Source: Pseudisothecium myosuroides (Eukaryota > Streptophyta > Bryopsida > Hypnales > Lembophyllaceae). Taken from it: DNA of 64,000 nucleotides. The stretch lies in NCBI GenBank assembly GCA_951799445.1, contig OX637291.1, forward strand, positions 3,288,501 through 3,352,500, written 5' to 3'. Positions 36,100 through 47,525 of this stretch are shown here, in pieces. Position 1 is the first letter of the stretch. Every line of letters starts with the position of its first letter. A model generated the notes under the pieces. It was not told where the DNA came from and made no database searches. It worked only from the letters and a program-made list of their open reading frames with translations. A program made the translations under genes and the position numbers.

Positions 36100-37310
36100 G
36101 AAAATGTGAATCAAATGAGGGCTTGTACTCAATGCCACCAGGAATCAGTTTCTGCATCCTGCATTCTAGTCACCATATGTCGACAAGTGCCTACAATCAG
36201 CGCCTGGCTTGATAAATTCCTTACGCAATTCCATGATAATTGTCAAAAAATAGGACAACTTTCCTACTTGGTGGGTCAGGCTTCCACTGCTTTACAAAAA
36301 ATATCAAAGACTGATCACTTCTGGGTTATTCCCTTCTCTTTGTTGACAGATGTGCTTTACTGTTCCCTAGAAAACAGTGGGTTTATGATTCCTTCTTTTC
36401 TAGTTCATTGGTGCGAAACTGGGATTCCAGAGTTGACTGCCTGGGGAAGGAGTTGTTCTTGATACAACTTGCCCTACTGTTTAACCATACTTCATTAACA
36501 TGTAACTCCTGCTAAAACAGGTTTCTAAACGGTCAGACTTTTAGAAAAAGTTATCCAAGTGTCAGGAGAAGTATGAACTAGAAATTAAGAGAAAACTCAA
36601 ACGCTCTTCACAACGGTCAGATACTTAAGTCTAAACACGATTTATTCGGTCGGAATGCAGCCGCAGATTCCAAAAACAACAGGAGGCGCTAATGTTACGA
36701 TCTCCAATCACGAAGCTATGTCATCCGGAACTGTGGAATGTTGCAAACTAAATGAAAAGATACCAATTCATTAGTTACAGATAGCATGCACTTCGACCTC
36801 TACCTCCAAAATTTCTAGATTCGCCAAAGAAGGTTAAGTGCAGGAATCGAATCTTTTCCCGAAGCGAAACAAAGAAATTAAGCCCTCAACACGACACTGA
36901 AAAGACTCGGACTGCCTGAAATTCTTTTTGTAAGCGACCACGCGCCGCAAGATCTGCCCTCTAGCGTTCGTAGTTTTTGAATACTTGAAGGGCGACAAGG
37001 ACAAGAAACCTACACCTCGAGGACAGCGCCTTTAATACAACACAATTAGGCCCAAAAGCAGGGGAAACGAGCAAAAGACAGCACGCGACGGAAGAAGAAT
37101 CTCACAATCATCGGCCATACTGCTGAGAGAAATTGTTAAAAGAGGATCCCATAAGAATCACTTGTTTGTGAAGGCAACCTGAGATGTGTAGTGATGGGAT
37201 CCAGGGATTACCTCGCTTAAACTCAGCCTCTCAACATCGACAGACTTTGAAGCTCGAGAACAACACTACACGTCCTTCGCTCGCTGCTTATATACTGGAG
37301 TTCTATATAC
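36100..37310. other. GC-richer upstream region of the protein-1589 exon
   Basis: Likely promoter and 5' untranslated region of the exon that starts at 37311. A TATA-like TTATATACT lies at about 37289 and another TATATA right before the ATG. A plus frame at 36106-36462 (118 codons) is open but has no motif that I recognise. Confidence 0.35.
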
Positions 37311-37575
37311 ATGAAAACTCATTCATATTCCTACTTCGCTACTTCGCACGGGCAATCCACCGGGTCGTCTCCACCTCAGTCGCAACAGCAAGTCCTGGAC
37401 CAGAAAGCACAGATACATAATCATCATCATCAGCTACAACAACAACAAAATCAGCAACAAAATCAACAGCAACAGCCGCAACAACAAGCTACAGCCAAGT
37501 CTGTTGCTCCGAGCAATCCTGGTCCAATTCCTAACAATGAAGGGAGGAGAATATCTTGTGAAGACATACAGCTGG
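37311..37575 (+). CDS. First coding exon of a plant 'protein 1589' (TIGR01589 / A_thal_3526) family gene, partial
   Basis: The family is plant-specific; some members repress photosynthetic genes, others are unstudied. The exon opens with an ATG (MKTHSYSYFATSHG), passes through a Gln/Asn-rich low-complexity run (about residues 27-60) and ends RRISCEDIQLV at a GT donor (CAGCTG/GTAAGG). RISCEDIQLV is how the conserved family domain starts in many plants; the expected continuation would be the helix QNLIERCLQLYM. I could not find that next exon in the following 3 kb on this strand. So this is either a gene with a long or repeat-filled intron, or a detached 5' fragment. The start codon is the first ATG in frame after a TATA-like stretch. 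Confidence 0.55.
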
Positions 37576-37950
37576 TAAGGCACTGCTTATTTTTGACAGT
37601 ATAGAACATCCATGGTTTATTCTGTGGACGGTTGATCAGCACTCAATTAAGTAGAAGCGAAGAATTCTTCGCGGTTTCGCAGCTACCATGCATGACAACG
37701 ATGTCATGGTCACAGCAATTTCCAGAACAGGAAGCCAAGATCTCATGGAAAAATGTAATAATGCTTGAAGGCAATAATAGCTATAAACTGCTGAATTGGG
37801 TGCAGAATGTAGCTATAAACTCCTTTCAGTGATCACCATGGAGAAGAAATTTGATGCCCTTGCTCGCTCAAACAAAAGTAGATTACAACAAAACTCAAGT
37901 TTGTGCTCTCTTTCTTGAGTTCCAAACCCGAGGATGATGGATTACTTGCT

Positions 37951-38162
37951 TCATGGTCTTCTGAGTAGCCGTCGAGCCTCTGTTTCCTTCTTGCAAATGC
38001 ACCCTGGGTAAGGATTCGAATAAAAATTCTCTTCAAATTTGGGAAACTCTCCAACCTGTCTCCAGTGTGGAGTTCCGGTACGAGGGAGGTGGATCTTGCG
38101 TACTTGGCATTCAAAGTCTTTCCATGTGATTGTTCCTGCTTCATAATCGTCAATCAAGTTCA
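37951..38162 (-). CDS. Terminal exon of an unrecognised minus-strand gene
   Basis: After an acceptor (GGTTAG) the frame reads NLIDDYEAGTITWKDFECQV, continues with HWRQVGEFPKF and FYSNPYPGCICKK, and stops after RRLLRRP at 37951. The composition (W, Y, P, C spread evenly) is like a folded conserved domain, not random AT-rich sequence. A possible preceding exon at about 38320-38360 reads FDELVLALFGTLVV before a GTAATT donor. I do not recognise the family. It is convergent with, and only 375 bp from, the protein-1589 exon. Confidence 0.4.
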
Positions 38163-39059
38163 CTAACCGCTACCTGGTGCACAAGAGGAGAAAAACAGGG
38201 AAACATAAACACTCGCAAACATTCAAACGCAATCCTAGCTCCATGGCCGTTGGAACAGACAAACCATCCAACTAACGGATAGCGAATCAAGTAGAAATAG
38301 AGTTGATCAATTACCACGACTAGAGTTCCAAACAATGCCAAGACCAACTCATCAAAACTGTAAAAGGCTGCAAGATTACGAAACTCAGGGCAATCTCAAA
38401 TAGAATGAAAACGACATATCCAGTTTCAGATCTCGAAAAGCAAAGCTTGAGTCACGCAGATTTTATATGGCCACCTGCTAATGTGCCTCTTGCCACTTGA
38501 TGTGCCTAATCAGTAAGACTCACAGAACACGACAAACTCCAAAAAATAGACAGAGTTGTCGCACAGGAAAAGGAAATGATCATATTGTCCACAAGATAAG
38601 AAAACCACAAGATAAGCAACAAAAGTCACAAAAACTACCTATCGAGGGCACTAACAAAACAAGAACGGTACAATCGCAAGGCTATGTTCCAAAACCTATG
38701 TCGCAGCATGAAAAGATATCAACAGCAAATAATTCAGAAATAAAAAATAAAAAATCTCTATTGCGTAGCTCTGGTAAAGCAAAAACATTCTGCAGGTTCT
38801 CACGGGCATATCGGTTCACTTTGTTGGATGCTCCTCACGATTGTCCGTATTATGTGGGAATTTGTTGCTGACTCAGCTATCATTCATAGGTTTTCAGAGT
38901 CAAGTCACCTTCGGCAACTCACAATTTCAGAAGGTCTAATAATGATGTAAAATTCAAGTGATACAACCCTACTCTCCCCTGTATAATTCCGACTCCACCA
39001 CGCAATTATTGGTTCGATTTTGATGCCATCAACATAAACCTCCCCAGGTCAGAATACTA
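38163..39059. other. No firm gene; region between two minus-strand coding candidates
   Basis: A plus frame at 38497-38871 (124 codons) is rich in K, Q and S and could be random. Possible short exons of the minus-strand candidate may lie at 38300-38400. Nothing else is recognised. Confidence 0.3.
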
Positions 39060-40250
39060 TCAATTTGGAAGGTTGTCAGGTTCTTCCACTTCATTTAGTT
39101 CTTGCATCAAGTCAATACTACCAGATGCTACGGTGCCATGACTAACTGTGAAATCTATGAGCGCTTCGCAGCAGGGACCACTTTTGCTACGACTACTGTC
39201 TCTGGCGATGCACTTCCTGCTAGTCACCTTCTCCAACGTTGCACGCTTCTCAAGCTTCAAATTTTGGCAGACATCAAGCATGAAACACCTGCAAGAGTGA
39301 CACAATATCGCGAAAGACATACCTTTGCTTGCAGCGGAATTAAATTGAAGTGAAGGTGAGCCTCCCGCAAACTTGTCCGCTTGAATTTTTCAATCCACCA
39401 CCTCGAATTTGATTGCTGAATCTTGATTTCTTCTTGTGCATCCCCTAGTCGGAAGTCGATAATCCTCCATCTGCGAACGCCAACAAGGAAAACGAGGAGC
39501 TCAGGAGCACGAGAAATGAGGCGGAAACGAGGAGCTCAAGAGCGGCAGGACGAGGAGCTCAGGAGCGGCAGTGGAGCGCGTGGCGAGGTTCCACGAGCTG
39601 GGCGGGACGGGCATGCTACAGTGTAGCAAATTCCAGGTAAGTTGAACTCTTCCTACGCCATCCACCTGTAAAAGTGGCAGAAGTGACGCATCACGAGTAA
39701 ACGCGGCCCCACGACAATTGTAGCATTCCCGACGTTCAAGGACACTCCTCGCAACAATTCTCGCAAGTGAATAGTGTTTGCAAACAAACCCCTCGCACTT
39801 GCGAGGGGTTTGTTTGCAAACACTATTCACTATGAACAATATTTTCGACAGAACCCTTTGCAAGCGTTTCTCTTCCCAAGGATATAACAGTATGCCATGA
39901 AACTAACAAAACCCGACGACCTAGTCTTCCGTGGTGTACAAATCTGCACAGAGAGTACAAGTTCAAAAGAACGGAGGAAGAAGTCATAGGTTTACATTTT
40001 CGTGTCCACCTGAGATTCTGCTTTTCACAGTTGATAGTGCGCCTCCTGCGATTCTTCGGCTAGCACATGATAAAGCTTCTTCAGTAGATCGATGAGGCGC
40101 GCAGATACAAGGCTTAGAACAATCGTCAGGTATCGCAAATGTACATGAAGAAAGTGTCGTTCTGAGAGGAAGCGTATGAAACGTACACATATTAAAAAAA
40201 TGGAACCTGAAAGAAACGGAAGCTCAGAACCAGGTTCTCACGCAAAAGAG
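39060..40250 (-). CDS. Candidate multi-exon minus-strand gene, unrecognised
   Basis: Three stretches have coding-like composition in a GC-richer island. 39984-40190 contains LPLRTTLSSCTFAIPDDC and ASRRIAGGALSTVKSRIS. 39501-39863 contains LARIVARSVLERRECYNC. 39060-39320 contains RATLEKVTSRKCIARD and ends VEEPDNLPN with a stop at 39060. They are on the same strand and could be exons of one gene, but splice sites were not matched with confidence. The perfect hairpin at 39767-39830 overlaps the middle piece, which makes that piece doubtful. No family is recognised. Confidence 0.3.
39767..39830. repeat. Perfect 64-bp palindrome (31-bp arms, 2-bp centre)
   Basis: The left arm starts GTGAATAGTGTTTGCAAAC and the right arm is its exact complement, with CT at the centre. 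The inner arms are GC-rich (CCCCTCGCA/TGCGAGGGG). It would form a stable cruciform or hairpin RNA. Flanks hold a short extra match (GTTCAAGG.. / ..TGAACAAT). Confidence 0.95.
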
Positions 40251-41795
40251 GACGAGGTGAACTGCAAGTCGCATTTTTAGGGTTTGGTCGGGTGAGAGTC
40301 ACGGATTTTCATCCATTTTTATTTCATTCCCGTGAAAACCATCCTTCTTCTGTTGTTCAGGAGTAGGCTTGCTGGTGTCTCGAATGTGTTGAAGAATTTT
40401 ATTTTTTCATGTACTGAGGTGAGGTACTCTGGTCTTCGATGGACCATTGAAGACTTGTTTGGGTTTTATGAATAAGCTGGTTTCCTTGAAACAATTTTCA
40501 ATAATTTTCATAGAAAAAGAACAGAAATTTGCATAAGGTACGTACCCCTCCTAACTGATCAAATAAGGAATTCCAGCATGATGTGGAGTATTGAAGGCAA
40601 AACCAATATTTTTCAAAGGTACATCAATAAAAATGACATGGACGGCAAAATGTTTGGTAATTTTATCGCTTGAATTGAAATGAGTTTGAATTTTGGGAAG
40701 CAAAAAGTGCGCCGAACCCATGGCCAATGTCTAGACTCTTCCAATTCCAATCATTCGATAACTTCTTAGCTAATCATTATTTCCTATTTTTTTTTTCGGA
40801 ACTTGGGACATGTATCATGTATTTATTATTCCAACCTTAAAAAGGAAAGAAACCCGCATTCTAAGCGTGGTTGGAAATACGTGCATCTATAGGTCGGGAA
40901 TGGGTCAGTGGTCGGGAATGAGGAGGGTTACCTTTGAATCTTAGTGGTTTCATATGTTTTGGACCTTCTTCAAATTAGTTACAAATTTTTGAAGTTGAAA
41001 CGCAATGTCCTCTAGAATTGACCACCTCTTGAAAAGTATGTTGTTGCTATATTGAAGAAAACAAACTGTACTTATGTGCCATGATTGGTTTTAGAGGCCA
41101 ATTCCTTTTAGAACGGAGTACCTTGTATTGTTTTAAGTAAAGATTTTTGATTTAAAAACTTGAAGACTTTTTGTCATACATTAACTACTTGATATAATTT
41201 TCACTATATATTCAAAGAAAAGAAAAAGATTGGGCATGTAAAAGCAGTGCAAGTATTTGTTACAATTTTCGGAAATAGGAATGTTGCATTCTGATTAGAT
41301 TTTTAGTCCTAATTTATGATTTTTGACTCCACATGATTCAAAATTCATAGACAAGTTAATTATGACTATTATACACCTTATATAATTTTGTGGAATTATT
41401 TATGAATGTTTTACTCTTCAATAATAACACCCAACAATTTATCAAAAATGCCAATGTGGGTGTATTCAATACTACTTAGTATTCATAAAAAAGAATTTGG
41501 AGGTGAAATTTAGTAGAGATGGTCTTTTAGTAGACTTGTAGGTATCGTCCAAAAGACTTGTGAGAATACTTAATTCCATGTGGCGTAGAAGTCCACAAAG
41601 TGAGTCTCTTTCTACTTGAATTCTGAAACATGTAAAAATTAATTTATATTTTTTGGGTGAATGACCATCTTCATAGAATTGCTGCAAATGACTATTTTTA
41701 ATGTTTTTATTTAAGTTTTTTCCTATTTTATACTAATTAAAAAATAAAAGTATGTATTTTTGAGCGATTTGGCTGTTATCTAGTTCTCCTACTTA
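40251..41795. repeat. AT-rich DNA with a dispersed repeat at about 40960-41130
   Basis: The segment around TTTGGACCTTCTTCAAATTAG, GTTGAAACGCAATG and GGTTTTAGAGGCCAATTCC recurs at about 56180-56350 in the same orientation, and part of it at about 62650-62800 in reverse. It is a dispersed repeat of unknown class. No gene is present; the minus frame at 41472-41687 has no motif. Confidence 0.5.
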
Positions 41796-43613
41796 TAGTT
41801 TTTTTTTAAGAATTTTCTTTGGTGGTTACCTTCATCATGAAGGTGGATACATTATCCATATGTTTCATTTTCTTTTAAATTGATTTTTTAGTTTTGAAGT
41901 ACTCCATAAGAAATTTTTGCAAAACGCAACAAATAGTACAAGTGTTGAGTGCAATCACCCTTTCACATGGTTTAGTGTGCTTGCTAGAACTATCTCAGAA
42001 TTGGATCTCATGTATTTTAATTCCATCTTCAAAATTTAAATAATTTAGAGTTTTCTTCTATCTCTTATCCACTTTTATTTAACTATTTTTTTAAGATTAA
42101 AAAAAAATTACAATTTTTTTTCATGGACCTTACATTCATTTCTTCACTATAGAGTATAGATTTGAAGCTCAAAACTCTTTAGTGCTGAAAATTAAGGTTA
42201 TAAAGTATAGAAGCCACATAATATCATCCGGCGATGGAATAAAAAACTTGTTTTTCTTATTTTCAATTCAAATATTTTGCAATGTATGAGGTCAAATCTT
42301 TTGAAAGTTTCTAAAAACAATTTCATACTAGGTAGGTGTAAGATTGTACATTTACATGTTGTAAATAAGAGGTTTCAAATAGTATATTTTTTTCTACGAA
42401 GTTGGCTGGTTTAGGTGTTTTTTGGTAGAAAAAAGATGTTGATCCTTTAGGTGTTCATGAGCACTTGTAGAATATAGTTTCTGTTAGAGCGGACTACCTA
42501 CATATAGAGTATGTTTTGTTAGGTATTTTCTATAACCTTGTTGTCATTTGACAGTATGATTTATTCTTTTGGGGGACATTGAATTCACTGGACTCAACCA
42601 TTGGATTTATGTCCTCAATGTTATGTGAATTAATTTTTTCTTTATCCTTTTGGACTCTTGACATCATGATGTTTTTTTGTAAATACGAAATGTCTAATTT
42701 GGTATAGTACTTAGAGATTTTTTTTAAGAATTTCCTTTGGTGGTTACCTTCATCTTAAAGGTGGATACATTATCCATATATTTTATTTATTTTTTAAATT
42801 GATTTTCTAGTTTTAAAGTACTCCATAAGAAATCATGAGTACTACTGCGGAACGCAACCAATAGTACAGGTGTTTTGTGCAATCACCCTTTCACATGGTT
42901 TAGTGTTCTTCCTAAAACTATCTCACCATTGGATCTCATGCATTTGAATACATCTTCAAGATTTTAATAATTTAGATTTTCCTACTATCTCGTATTCACT
43001 TTTATTTAACTATTTTTTTAAGATTAAAAAAAATTTATAATTTTTTTTCATGGACTCTAAATTCATTTCTTTACTATAAAGACTTAAAGCTCATAACTCT
43101 TTAGTGCAAAAAATTAAGGTTAGAAAGGTTAGAAGTCAAGCAATCTCATCCCACAATGGAATAAAATATATATATATATATTTTTTTTCAATTCATATAT
43201 TTTGCAATCTTTGATATCAAATCTTGTGAAAGTTTCTAAAAACAATTTCATACTAGGTACGGGTAAGATTGTACAGTTACGTGTTGAAAATAACATGTTT
43301 CAATTTTTTTACTCTTTCCTATAGAACTGGCTGGTTTGGGTGTTTTTTGGTAGAAAAAAGGTCTTCATCCTTTAGGTGTTCATGATCTCTTGTAGAGTAC
43401 AATTTCTGTTAGAGCAAACTACCTGCATATAGAGCACGTTTTGATAGGTATTTTCTGTAACCTTGTTGTCAGTTGACATTATGATATTTATTTTTTTGAG
43501 GACATTGAATTGACTGGACTCAACCATTGGAATTATGTCATCAATGTTATGTGAATTAATGTTTTCTTTATCCTTGTTGTCATTTGACATCATGATGTTT
43601 TTTAGAGAACACA
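41796..43613 (+). repeat. Direct duplication of a ~0.9-kb unit
   Basis: Unit 1 (about 41796-42690) and unit 2 (about 42718-43613) share their order of blocks: TTTGGTGGTTACCTTCATC, TTTCACATGGTTTAGTG, a block ending GATCCTTTAGGTGTTCATGA, and GACTCAACCATTGGA. A third partial copy of the last part is near 43880-44040. The middle of each unit resembles a piggyBac-like MITE right end (CCTTTAGGTGTTC). No gene is present. Confidence 0.65.
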
Positions 43614-45765
43614 AAATCAAAAAAGATTCAACCATTGAAATTTATAACATTGCTTACCTGGTGGAGTTGCCTCCTCCCAAGTGGACATATTACCCCCCTC
43701 CCCGAGATACGTGGAAGGAGAATTAAGTTATAATGCAATGAGATTTCATTGGCTTTGCGCAGGACAACAGTCACGGGCTGTCAAGAACTTTCGACATCAT
43801 TGGCTGGGCACATTAAGCTTATCACTGTTGGGCTCCTGAAAGTAGGGAAGCAGGAAAAGGCCCCCCAGTCAAAGGTAAACAATGTTATGATATGTCATTA
43901 ATTTTATGTGAATTTGTACATTTTTTTATCCTTGTTGTCATTTGATTGACATTATAATGTATTATTTGTAGGAGCACTAAATTAACAAGATTCAACCGTT
44001 GGAATTAAGTTATGAATGTTATGTAAATTAATAACTTCATCATGGACATCACATGCTTGAACGATATCCTCGTCTCATAATTGAGTCAAATGAAGTGAAA
44101 GATTCTATAATCTAATTATGTTTGTAGACTTACAATCCCTTATTAGATGTATCATTTACTGTAATTTGACCGATTAACTTCTATGTGTAGGTTCAGGAAT
44201 AGCTTGGCAAAAATCATATACAATAGAAATAATAGAAAAGCAAATTTAGTCATACAAACATTTATTTATTGTGTACATGGTTGGAGGGACAAAAAGAAGA
44301 TCATTGTGAAGGAAAACTATAATTTGCCTTAGATTTGTTTTAAATTATATGTTTGTTAGTTTCAGACCGTACACTTGAAGTGCACATGATAATGGAAAGG
44401 AAGCTAGGATGAATTGTGCATTTTGTAAAGTTTGACTTTGATAGATTTTGACTTTTTAAAGTATCACATTCCTATAGAAGCTAGATTTTGGATGAATATG
44501 CCTTTGGGATTTGATATATTTCTATAGTGAGTGTTATGTTATATTTTATAATATATTATTATAATTATATTAGTAATATAGAGAAAACCATGAAACATTT
44601 AAAGTTTCTTAGTGTTCATATTTTTACTCATTTTTAAGTCCTTGATAACTTGGAAGTCAAATTTCTAAAACTTCTTTACCTTCTTTTGGGAGTTGCTAGT
44701 TTTCTATTTTTTGTTTTTGTTTAAGAAACAATTGATTATGAAAATAGACTGTGTAATGAGTCCAATTGCATTTGTTTATTTAAGCTTTAAGGGAAACTTT
44801 ATGAAGTGTTGTAGATATTAGTACATATAGTAAAGCTCTTGGTTTTTTGGCATAAACTAAAAGTTTTAAAAGAAGAAGTTCAACCGAAAGTCTAAAAATG
44901 ATTGGAATGCTACAGTACAAAATTTTAGAAAATCATTTCTACACTTTTCTTCTTCCTTGAACACAGATGGTGAGGATTTTACGCATTCTGAACACTTCAT
45001 GCAATAAAGTAGAGAAATGCGTAAATTTTAGTTATGTGGGTAGAAAAAAACCCTCTCGAAAAACTTTAAATTATGAATTTTAGAAATTATTTTTAAATAA
45101 ATTTTATTTTTATCTACATGGAAAGCTTTGATTCATTACATTTGGATGTTTTATTTAGAAGTTATGGACAATCATATTTTTAACTGCAATTAGAGCATCT
45201 TCTTCAAAAATTGACTTGTAGAATTCATTTCTGAACTTAAATTTGAGAAATTTTCAAAAACAAAAATATAGAAGGTTAACGTTTCTTGCTAGAACAATGT
45301 AACTGTTGAGATTAGTATATTTCAATTTGATTTTGGAGCTATTAATGATTTAATTTTTTCTTCAAGCTTGAACGTACTTCTACTTAACAATTTTTTGATG
45401 ATTGAAAACAAAGTATTTATTTTTCGGATAAAAAATAAATAAATTTAACTGAATTCTTCATGATATAAAATTAGAAATTCAAAATCATTGGAGCTATAAA
45501 TTTAAGTGAAAAACGTTCCAAGTCAAAAAATGTAGTTGTGGAAGGTGCCAAAAAACTTGATTCCTTCACTTGAGAAGCATGTATCTTGCAATGTACGTGG
45601 TCAAAGTTTTTGAAATTTCTTCCACGCATTCTTCAACTAGTCTAGTATAAGATCCTATGTTTATAAATGCAAAGAAGAATTTTTCTTTTCTTTTGCTCCT
45701 TCCGTCAGTTCCATTGATTTGTCTTTTCTGTTCTTCATACAGTCTCAATTTTCATCATAATCTTC
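43614..45765. other. AT-rich DNA with old repeat fragments, no gene
   Basis: The part from about 45040 to 45660 matches the body of the subfamily-2 MITEs (CTACATGG(A)AAGCTTTGATTCATT, AGAGCATCTTCTTC, ATCTTGCAATGTACGTGGTC) and is a degenerate copy. 43740-43870 is GC-richer but holds no recognisable exon. Confidence 0.45.
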
Positions 45766-46259
45766 TAAATTTTTTTGATAAACTAGGAAAATACATAAGC
45801 TTATTGCAAATATAATTTTAATTTCAATTGGTGCTTGTAAGCAAAAGTTATTGCAGGAAAGGAAAAAAATGGAGGTCGGTGGGTAGCCCACATTTTTTCA
45901 CAAAGAGTCAAAAAAAAAAATTTAATACTTTTTTCCTTAAATATTATAATTTTGTCCACATGTCAAATTTTGATTCAATCTATTTGGTGTAATGATGAAA
46001 AAGTTATGGACAATCTTGTTTTTTGGGCAACCTAAGCATTTTTTAGAAATAAAAATTTATCCGACTGTGAATGCTAATACATTCCAATCCGTGCAGTCAA
46101 ATCTGATGAAATTTTTACCACATGATCTCAGACCAGTGAACTACAAGGTACTATGGTCAGATTTAAAAAAAACATTTTTTCTGCTTTCATAGGTGAATGT
46201 AGTAGAAATGACAATTTTGAGTGGTTTCTGATAGAAAAATGGCCTTGGAACTTCAAGGG
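45766..46259 (+). mobile_element. Shortened subfamily-2 piggyBac-like MITE fragment
   Basis: It has the subfamily-2 text (GGTGCTTGTAAGCAAAAGTTAT, GACAATCTTG) and ends CCTTGGAACTTCAAGGG before TTAA (46260-46263). The left end is not clear and an internal part is missing relative to the other copies. Confidence 0.5.
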
Positions 46260-46340
46260 TTAATATAACAACCTTATAATTATAGCTGAAGGTTGCATTG
46301 AATTTGTTGTATGAAAATTTGATACCTAGGTTTTCGTTGA

Positions 46341-47521
46341 ACACCTAAAGTCGCGTTGTCCCCTTGGGGGACAAAATGGATTTTGGACAGGCTCTTACGG
46401 TCTCAATATTTGTCAAAATTTTCTGAATTTTTTTGTGAAGATAGAGCATCACATTAGCTCTCCGAAAATGTAATTTTTATTTCAATCGGTGCCCGGGAGC
46501 AAACGTTATGGCACAGAAATCCTAGATTTCAGTTCGGCGGGCAAAAAAAAAAACTCACAAAAACTTTAAATTAAAATTTTTAAGAATTTGTTTCATATAG
46601 ATTTTATTTTTATCTACATGGGAAGCTTTGATTCATTCCATTTCGATTTGTTATGCAAAAGTTATGGACATTCTTATTTTTTGGGCAATTAGAGCATCTA
46701 AAGGCCAGATTTGTTATATTGAGACTTTTCACAATCTCATTTTTATCTTTGACTCAAAGATAAACCACTTCATCTCTTTATTAGTATTTTTTTATAAATA
46801 GTTAACAATATCAACTTTTAGAATTTTATTTTAGAATCACTATTTTACAATTATTTATTGTTGGTTTCAATTAATATTTTTCAAAATGAATTTACAATAA
46901 CTAGCGTTCTGTCTCAGAATCTGCAAAAAGTCTCAATATAACGAATATGGTCATAATCTTCTTGAAAAAATGACTTGTAGGATTCATTTCTGAACCCAAA
47001 TTTGACAATTGGAAAAAAAAAATTTCACAAGGTTAAGATTTATTGCTAGAACAATCTCACCGTTCAAATTCGTATATTTCAACTCTATGTTAGAGCTATT
47101 AATAATTTAATTTTTCCTTCAATCTTGAACCTACTTTTATTTAACAATTTTTTAATGAGAGAGAACTAAGTGTGTATTTGTTGAATTGTTTTTCCTAGAT
47201 TCTGAACTCAATTCTTCATCATATAAAATTAGAAATTCAAAATCATTAGAGCAAAAATTTTAAGTTAAGAAGGTTTGAAGCTAGAAAATGTAGTTGAGCA
47301 AGGTGCAAAAAAACTTGATTCCTTCACTTTAATTGCAAATATCTTGCAATGTACACGGTCAAAGTTTCTGAAATTTCTTCCACACAATCTTACTCTAGTG
47401 TATTACAAGATCGTACGGTTAAATATACAAAAAAGCATTAAATTTATTTTTTTGCTCTTAGCTATAGAAATGGCAGTGTTGAGTGGTTTTTGATGGAAAA
47501 ATGGCCTTGGGGCTTTAGGGG
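46341..47521 (+). mobile_element. piggyBac-like MITE, subfamily 2, with a nested MITE
   Basis: Starts ACACCTAAAGTCGCG after TTGA (a mutated TTAA) and ends GGGGCTTTAGGGG directly before TTAA (47522-47525). It is collinear with 32301-33211 over its whole length, except for about 250 extra bases at 46699-46950, where a smaller MITE has inserted. No coding content. Confidence 0.7.
46699..46951. mobile_element. Nested MITE with TIR GTTATATTGAGACTTTT
   Basis: The inverted repeats GTTATATTGAGACTTTT (46713-46729) and AAAAGTCTCAATATAAC (46926-46942) lie near the ends, extended by weaker matches (CCAGATTT / GAATATGG). The insertion interrupts AGAGCATCTTCTTGAAAAAATG, which is continuous in the related copy at about 45187. 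The interior is AT-rich. Confidence 0.75.
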
Positions 47522-47525
47522 TTAA

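Noticed and set aside
37576..37835. Second exon of the protein-1589 gene (text reading QNVAINSFQ)
   Set aside because: It begins with Q-N but lacks the LIERCLQLYM helix, so it is not a credible continuation.
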